Shown: positions 42,429 through 51,150 of the stretch, one piece after another
How positions within the stretch are numbered: position 1 is the stretch's first letter
Layout: each line of letters begins with the position of its first letter
Assembly (NCBI RefSeq): GCF_041154455.1
Contig: NZ_AP028664.1
Location: 4,279,001 to 4,343,000 of the forward strand
Source: Variovorax sp. V213
GTDB lineage: Bacteria > Pseudomonadota > Gammaproteobacteria > Burkholderiales > Burkholderiaceae_C
Reading direction: 5' to 3'
Length of the DNA stretch: 64,000 nucleotides
Program-made: the position numbers and the translations under genes
Notes under the pieces: generated by a model
Told to the model about the DNA's origin: nothing
Database searches by the model: none
The model's input: the letters and a program-made list of their open reading frames with translations, nothing else

Positions 42429-42769
42429 TGGGTGTCTCCTCCCAAGGGAGCCTTTTGCGGGTTTCAAGCCGCCTGGGCTCCACTCGTCGGAGTGCTCGCA
42501 GTGACGAACCCCGGGGTTATACCCCCGAAAGCCCGCCAGAAACGTGCGGCGCCCCGTGCCGTAAGCCACATCCCGTCGTTCGGACGAGGGCGTGGCTGCC
42601 GGAACAGGCGCGCGATTGTATAGAGAACTCGAAATGAAGGGGGATGTGCCTGCAACCGGGCCGCCTCCGGTAGCATCGCCAGCGTTGCCGGAGGGGGCAA
42701 CGAAGGCCCGCCAAAGCCGCCGAGGGACGGTGCGGGTCGACCAACAATTCATACAAAAGAGAAGAAATC
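42429..42769. promoter_or_regulatory. Divergent promoter region of dksA and the DUF945 gene
   Basis: These 341 bases separate two divergent genes. On the minus strand TATACAAT at 42615-42622 is a good extended -10 for dksA but no clear -35 is found at the right distance; it would give a leader of roughly 180 bases. The plus-strand half has a GC-rich stretch with an inverted GTTGCC...GGCAAC near 42683-42704 and no convincing promoter. No further gene is apparent here. Confidence 0.4.
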
Positions 42770-44239
42770 GTGAGCAATAAAGCAGTTTTGGGCGCGCTGG
42801 CAGCCGCCATTGCGCTTGCCTATGGCGGCAGCACGTGGTGGGCCGGCACAAAAATAAAGTCCAGCTACGACACCGCGCTGGACGAGTTGCCGAAGCAGAC
42901 CGCCCTGGTGCGCGTGGTCAACCGCAGCTACGAACGGGGCTTCTTCGGCGCAGTCAGCACCGTGACGCTCGAACTCGGCTGCGCAGCCGATGCCGCGGCA
43001 CAGGTGCCCGCCGTCAAGCCCGCCGAGGGTGACGACGAAGAGGACGAGGCCACCGCGCCGTTCAAGCCCGTGCGGTTCACCTTCCGCGACACCATCCGCC
43101 ATGGCCCGATTGCCGGCGGCACGCTGGCCGCGGCCACCATCGAGAGCGAACTGGTGCTCGACGTGAAAGGCCAGGCCAAGGCAGAACAGCTCTTCGGCAA
43201 GGCCAAGCCGCTGACGGCACACACCAAGGTGGCCTTCGACGGCGGCTACACCAGCGACCTGACCGTGGCGCCGGCCAAGGTGACCGACGAGGGCAAGGCC
43301 CAGTTCACCTGGCAGGGCGCGCAAGCCCGAATCGAGGTGAACGGTGCCCGCACCCAGGTGCACTACGACCTGACCATGCCCGGGCTGAACGTCAACGACC
43401 TGCGCACCGGTGCCACCATGAAAATGGGCAAGCTGACCGGCAAGGCCGACATGGACAACAGCGCGGGCTGGATCCTGGCCACCGGCAAGACCGAAGGCCG
43501 GCTCGAAAGCTTCGAGTTTGCCGCCCCCAAGGGCCTGGGCACCGCCGAAGGCGCCGGGGGCAAGGCCCTGCCGACCGTGCTGTTGCAGAACATCGACATG
43601 CTTGCCGATGCCAGCATCAAGGACGGGCTCTACGCATCGACCGGCACGATCAAGGGTGCCGGCAAGATCGGCGAAACCAAGATCGACAAGTTCGAGATGA
43701 GCAGCGGCGGGCGCCGCATCCACGCCGCCGGCTACAAGAAGCTGGCCGATGCCTGGCTGCAGTCGAGCGCCATCAACGGCTGCGGCAAGGGTGGCGGCAA
43801 GGCCTCGCAAGCCGCCATGCAGAAGCTGATGGACCAGCTGGCGCCCGACCTCAAGGCCATGGCCAAGTACAACCCCGAGATCGGCCTGGAAAAGATGCTG
43901 GTCGAAATCGGCGGCAAGCGCGGCGAGATCAGCTACACGGCCGGCATGGTCGGCGTGACCGACGAAGACCTGCAGTCGCCGGGCATGGCGCTGCTGATGA
44001 AGCGCGGCGTGCTGAAGGCCAATGCGCGCCTGCCGATGCAATGGCTGGAGCAGATTGCCGCCACCGGCGCCGAGAGCGGCCAGACGCCGCCGCCCGAGAT
44101 GGTGGCGGGGCTGGTCGAGCAAGGCGAGGGAATGGGCTTCGTCAAGCGCGACGGCACCGACGTCACGAGCCAGGTCGAATACAGCGAAGGCAGCCTGAAG
44201 ATCAACGGCAAGCCGCTGGGCGGCATGGGCGGCAAGTAA
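42770..44239 (+). CDS. DUF945 (YdgA-like) family protein
   Basis: A 489-residue protein with one N-terminal membrane segment or signal (about residues 5-25), followed by the DUF945 pattern: YDTALDELPKQTALVRVVNRSYERGFFGA. The rest is predominantly beta, with repeated Lys-Gly-containing strands and a C-terminal KINGKPLGGMGGK. E. coli YdgA/YihF are periplasmic-facing proteins of unclear function. The GTG at 42770 is used, with AGAGAAG ten bases upstream. An acidic low-complexity insert (EGDDEEDEA) lies near residue 85. It is divergent from dksA and ends before a hairpin. Confidence 0.8.
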   Translation: MSNKAVLGALAAAIALAYGGSTWWAGTKIKSSYDTALDELPKQTALVRVVNRSYERGFFGAVSTVTLELGCAADAAAQVPAVKPAEGDDEEDEATAPFKPVRFTFRDTIRHGPIAGGTLAAATIESELVLDVKGQAKAEQLFGKAKPLTAHTKVAFDGGYTSDLTVAPAKVTDEGKAQFTWQGAQARIEVNGARTQVHYDLTMPGLNVNDLRTGATMKMGKLTGKADMDNSAGWILATGKTEGRLESFEFAAPKGLGTAEGAGGKALPTVLLQNIDMLADASIKDGLYASTGTIKGAGKIGETKIDKFEMSSGGRRIHAAGYKKLADAWLQSSAINGCGKGGGKASQAAMQKLMDQLAPDLKAMAKYNPEIGLEKMLVEIGGKRGEISYTAGMVGVTDEDLQSPGMALLMKRGVLKANARLPMQWLEQIAATGAESGQTPPPEMVAGLVEQGEGMGFVKRDGTDVTSQVEYSEGSLKINGKPLGGMGGK

Positions 44240-44252
44240 GCCCCTCCCTCCC

Positions 44253-44273
44253 CCTTCCCCCGGCGGGGGAAGG
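44253..44273. terminator. GC-rich hairpin, possible bidirectional terminator
   Basis: CCTTCCCCC (44253-44261) pairs with GGGGGAAGG (44265-44273), a nine-bp stem with a three-base loop. It lies between the convergent ends of the DUF945 gene and the CobW-type gene. There is no T-run. The motif resembles C-rich/G-rich hairpins repeated in intergenic regions of Comamonadaceae. Confidence 0.45.
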
Positions 44274-44287
44274 AGCAAGTCAGGGCC

Positions 44288-45334
44288 TCAGACCAGGCAC
44301 TGCTCGAGACCCTGCTCGAGGATTTCGCGCGGCAGCTCGATGCCGATGAACACCATGCGGCTCTGGCGATCTTCGTCCTTGCCCCACTCGGGGCCCAGGT
44401 CGCTGCCCATCAGCTGGTGCACGCCCTGGAAGATCACCTTGCGCTCGGTGCCCTTCATGTTCAGCACGCCCTTGTAGCGCAGCATGCGGGGGCCGTAGAT
44501 GTTGACGATGGCGCCCAGGAAGTCTTCGAGCTTGGCCGGGTCGAAGGGCCGGTCGGCCTTGTAGACGAAGCTCTTCACATCGTCATCGGTGTGATGATGG
44601 TGGCCGTGCCCCTCGTGCTTGTGCGAGGGATGATCGCAATTTTCGCCATGCGCGTGGTCATGATCGTGCGCCTCTTCTTCCTTCAGGAAGTCGGGGTCGA
44701 TGTCCAGCTTGGCGTTCAGGTTGAAGCCGCGCAGGTCGAAGATGTCCTTCAGCGGCACGTCGCCGAAATGCGCCTTCTGCTGCGGCGCGCGCGGGTTCAT
44801 GTGCTTCAGGCGGTGAATCAGCGCCTCGGTCTCTTCGGCCGACACCAGCTCGCTCTTGCTGATGAAGATCTGATCGGCAAAGCCCACCTGGCGGCGCGCC
44901 TCCTGGCGGTCGTTGAGCTGCTGCGGCGCATGCTTGGCATCGACCAGCGTCAGGATCGAGTCGAGCAGGTAGCTTTCGGCAATCTCGTCGTCCATGAAGA
45001 AGGTCTGCGCCACCGGGCCGGGGTCGGCCAGGCCCGTGGTTTCGATCACCACGCGGTCGAAGTCGAGCAGACCCTTGCGCTTCTTGGCGGCCAGAAGCTG
45101 CAGGGCTTCGCGCAGGTCTTCGCGGATGGTGCAGCAGACGCAGCCGTTGCTCATCTGCACGATCTGCTCCTTCGACTCGGTCACGAGGATGTCGCTGTCG
45201 ATGTTCTCTTCGCCGAACTCGTTCTCGATCACCGCGATCTTCTGGCCGTGGGCTTCCGTCAGGATGCGCTTGAGCAGCGTGGTCTTGCCCGAGCCCAGAA
45301 AGCCGGTGAGGATGGTGGCGGGAATGAGGGCCAT
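44288..45334 (-). CDS. CobW/YjiA-type GTPase, putative metal chaperone
   Basis: A 348-residue G3E-family P-loop GTPase. Walker A GFLGSGKTT (about 11-19), the metal-binding CxCC motif NGCVCC (Cys 65, 67, 68), ETTGLADP, and the SKSE-type guanine motif are all present, with a CobW_C domain at the C terminus. Between them (about 220-255) is a His/Asp-rich stretch (HDHDHAHGENCDH and HGHHHHTDD) likely to bind zinc or a similar ion. Such proteins deliver metals to target enzymes. No Zur-like operator is seen upstream. The start at 45334 fits the family; an earlier Met adds 21 non-homologous residues. Confidence 0.88.
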   Translation of the reverse strand: MALIPATILTGFLGSGKTTLLKRILTEAHGQKIAVIENEFGEENIDSDILVTESKEQIVQMSNGCVCCTIREDLREALQLLAAKKRKGLLDFDRVVIETTGLADPGPVAQTFFMDDEIAESYLLDSILTLVDAKHAPQQLNDRQEARRQVGFADQIFISKSELVSAEETEALIHRLKHMNPRAPQQKAHFGDVPLKDIFDLRGFNLNAKLDIDPDFLKEEEAHDHDHAHGENCDHPSHKHEGHGHHHHTDDDVKSFVYKADRPFDPAKLEDFLGAIVNIYGPRMLRYKGVLNMKGTERKVIFQGVHQLMGSDLGPEWGKDEDRQSRMVFIGIELPREILEQGLEQCLV

Positions 45335-45417
45335 GGTGTGCTCCGAAGGCGGAAAACAGGAAGAAAAAGAATTGGCCGGCAGTTTAGCCAATGCCACTCA
45401 GTTGCGTTGGCGCGGGG

Positions 45418-46638
45418 TCAAGCGGGCTTTCGCACCACCACCAGGCCCTTCAAATATTCGCCCTCCGGAAACTCGATGGTCATCGGGTGGTCGGGGGCTG
45501 CTCCCAATCGTTCGCTGATGTAGCCGTCCACTTGGGCGTCGATGCCGGCCGAAGCCACGATCTTGTGAAAAAGGTCGGCGCTGATGCCGCCTGAGCAGGA
45601 AAAAGTCAGCAGCACCCCACCGGGCTCCAGCAGCTTGAGCGCGAGGCGGTTGATGTCCTTGTAGGCACGGGCGGCACGCTCGGCATGGGCTGCGGTGGGC
45701 GCGAACTTGGGCGGGTCGAGCACGATGGCGTCGAAGGTGCGGCCCTGCTCGATGAACTCGCGCAGCACGGTGTTGACGTTGGCGTCCAGAAACTCGGCCT
45801 TCACGCCCGAACCCTCGCCGCCGAAGCCGTTCAGCGCCAGGTGCGCCCTCGCCCGCTCGAGCGCCGGCTGCGACGAATCGACCGACACCAGCTCGGCGCC
45901 TTCCACCGCGCCGGCCGCCCGCAGGCCCGCGAGCGCCGCCACGGTGAAGCCGCCGGTGTAGCAAAAGCAGTTGAGCACGCGCCGAAAGCGCCGATGCTGC
46001 GCCAGCTCGGCAAAGCGTTGGCGGCTGTCGCGCTGGTCGAGGTAGAAGCCGGTCTTGTGGCCCGTTGCAATGTCGAGCGAGAGCTTCCAGCCGTGCTCGC
46101 GAATCGTGATTTCGGTGGCGCCCTCCCCGCGCAGCCAGCCCGTGACGGGCTTCAGGCCCTCGCGCTCGCGGCCGCTGGCGTCGGAGCGCTCGTAGAGCTT
46201 CTGCAGGCCCGTCGCCGCGAGCAGCGCATCGGCAATGGCGGCCTTCCAGCGCTCGACGCCGGCCGACAGGAACTGCGCCACCAGCGTGTCGCCATAGCGA
46301 TCGACGATCAGGCCCGGGAGCCCATCGGCCTCGCCGTGGATCAGCCGGACACCGTCGCTCTGCAGGTCGAAAAGCGACCGGGCCGCCACCGCGCGGGCAC
46401 ACACCGAGGCAAGAAAGGCCGCGTCGATGCGCTGCGTTTCGACAAAGCTCCAGGCCCGCGCGCGGATCTTGGAAACCGGGCTGAACGCAGCCCAGGCCAG
46501 GAAGGCGCCGTCATGGGATTCGACGCGCACCGTCTCGCCCGAATCCGCGCCGCCCCGTGCAATGGCGGATTCGAAGATCCAGGGGTGGCGGCGCTGCAGC
46601 GAGCGCTCTTTGCCGGGCTTGAGGCGGAGGGTTTTCAT
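45418..46638 (-). CDS. RlmI-like class I SAM-dependent rRNA methyltransferase
   Basis: A 406-residue enzyme resembling RlmI, which methylates C1962 of 23S rRNA. An N-terminal PUA domain (MKTLRLKPGKERSLQRRHPWIF) precedes an EEHEE-like linker and the Rossmann methyltransferase domain, with NCFCYTGGFTVAAL near 223, an acidic SVDSSQPAL, DPPKFA near 308 and the catalytic-type SCSGGIS near 350. The cysteines fit an m5C methyltransferase. It overlaps the xerC stop by four bases. The specific target base is inferred from family only. Confidence 0.85.
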   Translation of the reverse strand: MKTLRLKPGKERSLQRRHPWIFESAIARGGADSGETVRVESHDGAFLAWAAFSPVSKIRARAWSFVETQRIDAAFLASVCARAVAARSLFDLQSDGVRLIHGEADGLPGLIVDRYGDTLVAQFLSAGVERWKAAIADALLAATGLQKLYERSDASGREREGLKPVTGWLRGEGATEITIREHGWKLSLDIATGHKTGFYLDQRDSRQRFAELAQHRRFRRVLNCFCYTGGFTVAALAGLRAAGAVEGAELVSVDSSQPALERARAHLALNGFGGEGSGVKAEFLDANVNTVLREFIEQGRTFDAIVLDPPKFAPTAAHAERAARAYKDINRLALKLLEPGGVLLTFSCSGGISADLFHKIVASAGIDAQVDGYISERLGAAPDHPMTIEFPEGEYLKGLVVVRKPA

Positions 46639-47660
46639 TGTTTGTTGTCGCTGTCTTTTTTTGGCTTGGCCCGCGCGTTCTCGGGGCGCGCCTGCGCGCG
46701 CGGATGTGCCGCGTCATAGGCCTTGGCCAGGTGCTGGAAATCCAGCCGGGTATAGATCTGTGTGGTGGAGATGTTGGCGTGACCCAGCAGTTCCTGCACG
46801 GCGCGCAGGTCGCTGCTCGACTGGAGCACGTGGCTCGCAAACGAGTGCCGCAGCATGTGCGGATGCACCGGCGCCGCCAGGCCGGCCTTGAGGCTGCGCT
46901 CGCGCAACAGCTTCCACACCGCTTGCGACGACATCCGCACGCCCTTGCTGCTGATGAAGAGCGCCGCCGCGCCCGCGGGGTCGCGCAGGCCGGCCGTTGC
47001 CAGCGCCGGACATTCGCCGCGCACCGCGAGCCAGTCGCGCAGCGCTTCGGCCGCCTTGCCGCCGACCGGCACCAGCCGTCGCTTGCTGCCCTTGCCGAGC
47101 ACGTTGGCTTCCAGTGCGTCGAGATCGACCCAGCCGCGGGCCGTGTTGCTGGCTTGCGCGTCGAGGCCGGTGAGCTCGCTCACGCGCAGGCCGCAGCCGT
47201 AGAGCACTTCGACGATCGCGCCGTCGCGCGCCTCGGTCCAGGGGGCGGCCTCGGGGTCGTACATTTCGGCGAGCCGCACCGCGTCGTCGACCGCCAGCGC
47301 CTTGGGCAGCGGCCGCGCGGCCTTGGGCGCATGCACGTCCTTCACCGGGTTGAAGCCCACCAGCCCTTCGTTGCCGAGCCAGCGGTAGAAGCTGCGCCAG
47401 CAAGACAGCACCAGCGCAATGCCGCGCGGCTCGCGCCCGGCGCCGTGCAGTTGCGCCATCCAGCGCCGGATGTGCGCCGTTTGCACGCGGTCGAGCGAAA
47501 GCCCGGCCGCCGCGGCGTTGGCCGCGAGCGCCTGGAGGTGGATGGCATAGAGCTCGACCGTGCGCGCCGCCAGCCGGCGCTCCACGCGCACGTGCTCCAG
47601 GTAATTCTCGACCCAGGGCGACGTGGCGGCCGTTTCCGCCGTGTCAGTAGAGGTAGCCAT
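46635..47660 (-). CDS. xerC: Tyrosine recombinase XerC
   Basis: Resolves chromosome dimers at dif together with XerD. The 341 residues contain the SAM-like N-terminal domain and a complete catalytic set: Arg 159 (GLRVSEL), Lys 190 (GKGSKRR), His 268 and Arg 271 (HMLRHSF), His 294 (GHANIS) and nucleophile Tyr 303 (IYTRLDF). The dapF-DUF484-...-xerC order is common in proteobacteria and supports XerC rather than XerD or an integrase. The Met at 47660 is used; another lies three codons earlier. It overlaps the end of the YdcF-like gene. The C-terminal tail is Lys/Asp-rich. Confidence 0.93.
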   Translation of the reverse strand: MATSTDTAETAATSPWVENYLEHVRVERRLAARTVELYAIHLQALAANAAAAGLSLDRVQTAHIRRWMAQLHGAGREPRGIALVLSCWRSFYRWLGNEGLVGFNPVKDVHAPKAARPLPKALAVDDAVRLAEMYDPEAAPWTEARDGAIVEVLYGCGLRVSELTGLDAQASNTARGWVDLDALEANVLGKGSKRRLVPVGGKAAEALRDWLAVRGECPALATAGLRDPAGAAALFISSKGVRMSSQAVWKLLRERSLKAGLAAPVHPHMLRHSFASHVLQSSSDLRAVQELLGHANISTTQIYTRLDFQHLAKAYDAAHPRAQARPENARAKPKKDSDNKQ

Positions 47661-48279
47661 TGAATGCATTGTTCACGACAGCCAGCGGCTCGCGCAACGC
47701 GCCCTTGAAAACCATGCCCCAGCGGCGCCAGCAGCTCGTGTCGGCAGCCGCATACTGAACGTCGAATTCCCTGTCGAAACCGCTGGCCCGCACCAGGCGC
47801 TCCACCCGCCACAGGTGGTAGGGCTCCGACACCACGATGACGGCGCGCACGCCCGCCGCCTTCAGCATCGGGCTGGACATCGCCAGGTTCAGGCGCGTCG
47901 ACGTGGAGGCCGGCTCCAGCAGCAGCGGACCGGCATAGCCCTGGGCACGCGCATGGCGCTCCATCACCTCGGCTTCGATGCGGCCGTCTTCCTTGTCGAC
48001 GCCGCCCGACAGCACCAGCTGCTTCACGCGGCCCGCGTTGGCCAGCGCAATGCCGGTGTCGACCCGGCCCGTGAGACACGGGTTGGGCTTGCCCTTGAGG
48101 TAGGCGCGGTTGCCCAGGATGAGCGCCGCATCGGCCGGCTTTTGCGGTGGATTGGCAAGCGCCTCGTCCGCATGCCGCCAGATGACAGCGGCAAGGGCCA
48201 CATAGGCCAGCAGACCCCCAACCAGCACCGTCCACAGCACGGGCCGCGCGGCCCGCCAGGACCGGCGCTGGCCGCTCAA
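47644..48279 (-). CDS. YdcF/SanA-like DUF218 membrane protein
   Basis: A 211-residue protein with an N-terminal membrane helix (about 14-34) and a DUF218 domain. Signature pieces are DAALILGNRA, an LVLSGGVDKEDG motif, ASTSTRLN, and VIVVSEPYHLWRV. Relatives include SanA (vancomycin sensitivity) and ElyC (envelope integrity), so an envelope role is possible. The start read here is a TTG at 48277-48279 that overlaps the DUF484 stop by three bases; it is the only start that keeps the whole anchor with its basic N terminus. It overlaps xerC at its 3' end. Confidence 0.75.
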   Translation of the reverse strand: MSGQRRSWRAARPVLWTVLVGGLLAYVALAAVIWRHADEALANPPQKPADAALILGNRAYLKGKPNPCLTGRVDTGIALANAGRVKQLVLSGGVDKEDGRIEAEVMERHARAQGYAGPLLLEPASTSTRLNLAMSSPMLKAAGVRAVIVVSEPYHLWRVERLVRASGFDREFDVQYAAADTSCWRRWGMVFKGALREPLAVVNNAFNGYLY

Positions 48280-48941
48280 GGCCGCAGCCGCGACAGCGCG
48301 CCCGAGGCCAGTTCGGCAATGCGCTCGAGAAAGTCGGTGCCCATTTCAGCGTTGAAGCGCTGCGCGTCCGGCGAGGCCAGCACCAGCAGGCCGAAGGCCG
48401 GCGACTCGGCATCGGGCCGCAGCGGAATCAGCGCAATCGACGCGGCGCCGGCCGGCTCGGGCAGCCAGTTGGCCGCCTCGAAGCCCGAATTCAGCCCGCA
48501 ATAAGGCGAAGTGAGCGAGGTGGCCAGCGCCTTCACGTCGTCGCTCACCCACTGGGCATAGGCCTCGTTGAGGTAGTCGGCCCCGCAGTCCCACACCTTG
48601 ATGGCCGTCTGCGGCACCAGGAACAGCGACTGCAGGTCGACCGCGATGCGGTACGGCAGGCTGCGCGGGTCGCGCGTGGTCAAGAGGCCGCGGGTCCAGC
48701 GCTGCAGCCGGTCGGCAATGACCACGTTCTCGGTGCCGTGGCGCACCATGTCCATCAGCCGATGCTCCAGCGCTTTGATCTTCTCGCGCAGCATCTCGGC
48801 CTGCCGTTCTTGCAGGCTGACGGCGCGGTTGCCGTGCGGGCTGGTGAGCTGCACCTGTGCCAGCAGCTGTGCGTGCCGCTCGAAAAAGTCGGGCGTGTTC
48901 GCCAGGTAGTTGGCGATGTCGTCTTCGGTGATCGGGTTCAT
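48276..48941 (-). CDS. DUF484 family protein
   Basis: A 221-residue protein of the DUF484 family, which has a GAF-like fold and is found between dapF and xerC in many proteobacteria. It begins MNPITEDDIANYLANTPDFFERH, then VSLQERQAEMLREKIKALEHRL, a helical lead into the GAF-like part, and ends FLERIAELASGALSRL. Function is unknown. The start at 48941 is taken from the family N terminus. An upstream in-frame ATG at 48974 overlaps the dapF stop (ATGA) and would add 11 residues, so coupling with dapF is possible. Confidence 0.85.
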   Translation of the reverse strand: MNPITEDDIANYLANTPDFFERHAQLLAQVQLTSPHGNRAVSLQERQAEMLREKIKALEHRLMDMVRHGTENVVIADRLQRWTRGLLTTRDPRSLPYRIAVDLQSLFLVPQTAIKVWDCGADYLNEAYAQWVSDDVKALATSLTSPYCGLNSGFEAANWLPEPAGAASIALIPLRPDAESPAFGLLVLASPDAQRFNAEMGTDFLERIAELASGALSRLRP

Positions 48942-48970
48942 GGCGTCGTCTTTGTTGTTTCTGATGTGGG

Positions 48971-49855
48971 TCATGGCAGCTCGGGCACCTCGATGTCTCC
49001 CTCGAAAACCGTGGTGGCCGGCCCGGTCATGAGCACCGGGTTCCCCTCGCCCTCCCAGCCAATGGTGAGCACGCCGCCGTGCGTCTGCACATCGACCCGG
49101 CTTTCCAGCAAGCCGAGCCGGATGCCCGCCACCACCGCCGCGCAGGCGCCGGTGCCGCAGGCCAGCGTTTCGCCGGCGCCGCGCTCGAACACCCGCAGCT
49201 TGACGTGCGTGCGGTCGACCACCTGCATGAAGCCGGCATTCACCCGCTGCGGAAAGCGCGGATGGTGCTCGATCTGCGGGCCCTGCCGGGCCACAGGCGC
49301 GGTGTCGACGTTGTCGACCACCTGCACCGCGTGCGGATTGCCCATCGACAGCACCGCCACGGAAACAATGGCTGAATCGGCATGCGTGCCAAGCGCCAGG
49401 TGCCAGGTGTGCCACGACCCCGTGGGCTGCGGATCGAGCCCCGCGGTGTCGAAGGGTACGCGGGCCGGCTCGAAGATCGGTGGGCCCATGTCGACCGTGA
49501 CCCGGCCGTCTTCGCCCATGCGTGGCTCGATGATGCCGGCCAGCGTTTCGACGCGCACAGTCTCCTTCTCGGTCAGGTGGTGCTCGCGCACGAAGCGCAT
49601 GAAGCAGCGCGCGCCATTGCCGCACTGCTCCACCTCGCCGCCATCGGCGTTGTGGATCACGTACTGAAAGTCGACGCCCTCGGCCGCGTCCTTGGAAGGA
49701 GGCCGCACCGTGAGGATCTGGTCGGCGCCGACACCGAAGTGACGGTCGGCCAGAAAGCGGTATTGCGCGGCCGTGAGGCCCAGCGAGCCGCGCGTTTCGT
49801 CGAGCACGACAAAATCGTTGCCGGCCCCCTGCATCTTGGTAAAGCGAATTCGCAT
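48971..49855 (-). CDS. dapF: Diaminopimelate epimerase
   Basis: Converts LL-DAP to meso-DAP for lysine and peptidoglycan synthesis. The 294 residues carry KMQGAGNDFVVLD at the N terminus and both active-site cysteines: Cys 78 in GGEVEQCGNGARCF and the second in LACGTGACAA near 232. GNPHAVQ is also present. The ATG at 49855 gives the exact family N terminus. It lies seven bases after the DsbA-like isomerase gene and continues into DUF484, the YdcF-like gene, xerC and the RlmI-like gene, all closely spaced. Confidence 0.97.
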   Translation of the reverse strand: MRIRFTKMQGAGNDFVVLDETRGSLGLTAAQYRFLADRHFGVGADQILTVRPPSKDAAEGVDFQYVIHNADGGEVEQCGNGARCFMRFVREHHLTEKETVRVETLAGIIEPRMGEDGRVTVDMGPPIFEPARVPFDTAGLDPQPTGSWHTWHLALGTHADSAIVSVAVLSMGNPHAVQVVDNVDTAPVARQGPQIEHHPRFPQRVNAGFMQVVDRTHVKLRVFERGAGETLACGTGACAAVVAGIRLGLLESRVDVQTHGGVLTIGWEGEGNPVLMTGPATTVFEGDIEVPELP

Positions 49856-49862
49856 GGCCGGA

Positions 49863-50522
49863 TTATCCGCCGCGGGATTGGCGCAGCCGGTCCAAGGCCC
49901 TGTCGAGAAAAGCCAGCCGGTCCTGGCCCCAGAAACGTTCGCCATTCAGGATGAACGTGGGCGCGCCGAACACGCCGGCCTCGATGGCCTCCGCGCTGTT
50001 GGCGCGATACACCGCCAGCGTCTCGGCCGCCTGCTCCAGCGCCTGCAGCGAGGCGCCGTCATAGCCGTTTTCTTCGGCCACCGCGATGCGGACCTGGGCC
50101 TCGGAGGTGTCGCGTTCTTCGGCCCACAGCGCGCGCAGCAGCGCATGCGAGAGCGGCTGCGCATCGAGCCCCTGCAGCTGGGCGGCAATCACCATCCAGC
50201 CCGGGTACTTGTTCCAGTCCGGATCGACCGGGGCGCCCTTGGGGTAGTGGGCGGGCTCCAGGTTCAGCGGCATGCCCAGGTAATCGCGCCAGCGCGCCAG
50301 TTCGAGCGCGTGGTACGTGCGGCGCGGCTCGGGCCGCGTCTTCAGCGGAATGCCGCCCGTCTGCGGCACCACCGCTTGAAAGTCATAAGGCTTGAGCGCG
50401 AGCCGCACATGGTGGCGGCGCACGATGTCTTGCAGCTGAGGGCCGCCCAGGTAGGCCCAGGGCGAGGAAAGGCTGTAGTAGCAGTCGAGCGCGATGCGGG
50501 TGGAGGTGGTCGTCTTCGTCAT
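49863..50522 (-). CDS. DsbA-like 2-hydroxychromene-2-carboxylate isomerase family protein
   Basis: A 219-residue thioredoxin-fold protein of the kappa-GST/HCCA isomerase type. The N-terminal YYSLSSPWAYLGGPQLQDI has the Ser-Pro-Trp active site of this family instead of a CxxC. The C-terminal EAGVFGAPTFILNGERFWGQDRL has the conserved cis-Pro and GQDR. Family members isomerise hydroxychromene carboxylates in naphthalene breakdown or use glutathione on other substrates; no degradation genes are nearby, so the substrate is open. The Met at 50522 is preferred over one 13 codons upstream. Confidence 0.82.
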   Translation of the reverse strand: MTKTTTSTRIALDCYYSLSSPWAYLGGPQLQDIVRRHHVRLALKPYDFQAVVPQTGGIPLKTRPEPRRTYHALELARWRDYLGMPLNLEPAHYPKGAPVDPDWNKYPGWMVIAAQLQGLDAQPLSHALLRALWAEERDTSEAQVRIAVAEENGYDGASLQALEQAAETLAVYRANSAEAIEAGVFGAPTFILNGERFWGQDRLAFLDRALDRLRQSRGG

Positions 50523-50544
50523 CACGGAATTATTGTTAATAACG

Positions 50545-50919
50545 TCAGCCGCAGCGAGCACCGGTTATTCGGCCCTGGGGATCGACGTCGACAGTGAGCC
50601 GCCCCGGATCGGCCGGTGCCGGCAATGGCGTGCCGACCGGCGCGGTGCGCGCGGACCTGGAGCCGGTGCGGGTGCGCATTTGCTCCAGCAGCAGGGAATC
50701 GAGGGCCTGGCCAAGCGCATAGCGCGCCTGCGCGGCCTGGCAGGCTTCCTCTCTGGGCACGTTCACGAAGACCGGCGGCGGAGGCGCCTCGGAAGTGAGG
50801 GGGCGGAATTGGGGCCTCGTTTCGCAGCCGGCCGTGAAGAGCGACGCGGCGCAAAGGGCCGCTGCCATGACGCTGCGCGCATGCGCGAAGATGAAACCGG
50901 ATTGCTGGCTGATGCGCAT
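50545..50919 (-). CDS. Lipoprotein with peptidase-inhibitor I78-like domain
   Basis: A 124-residue protein. An N-terminal signal with lipobox SLFTAGC predicts lipidation at about Cys 32. The mature part has ACQAAQARYALGQALDSLL and ends RLTVDVDPQGRITGARCG, which follows the pattern of the inhibitor I78 family (small proteins that block serine proteases; many are periplasmic). A Pro-rich linker (APPPP) follows the Cys. The middle, TGSRSARTAP, would carry the inhibitory loop. The match is recognised by eye and only moderate. It ends 22 bases before the DsbA-like gene start. Confidence 0.6.
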   Translation of the reverse strand: MRISQQSGFIFAHARSVMAAALCAASLFTAGCETRPQFRPLTSEAPPPPVFVNVPREEACQAAQARYALGQALDSLLLEQMRTRTGSRSARTAPVGTPLPAPADPGRLTVDVDPQGRITGARCG

Positions 50920-51150
50920 GGCGTCTTTCCTCCTTGTCGGCAGATGCAGGCATCGTAGCGCTGCATTTCGCGATGCTCAGGCACGCAACCATCGCTTTCG
51001 TGCATCGTTGGCACGTGGCGACGGTTTCTTGGCCGCATGTTCGTGCGGCCTGCCGGCCTATGTCTCAAACACCCCCCCAACGGCATATAGCCGCGGCGGG
51101 CCGGGCTCGCCAGACTTCCGGCCTGTCTTATTCACTCTGGAGCCTTTCGC

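Noticed and set aside
42429..42851. A 5' extension of the dksA frame by 141 codons
   Set aside because: The extension has no DksA similarity and overlaps the divergent DUF945 gene. The GTG at 42428 has an excellent ribosome binding site.
46635..47660. A mobile-element integrase
   Set aside because: The tyrosine recombinase sits in the conserved dapF-DUF484-xerC neighbourhood and has XerC length. No attachment repeats or phage genes flank it.
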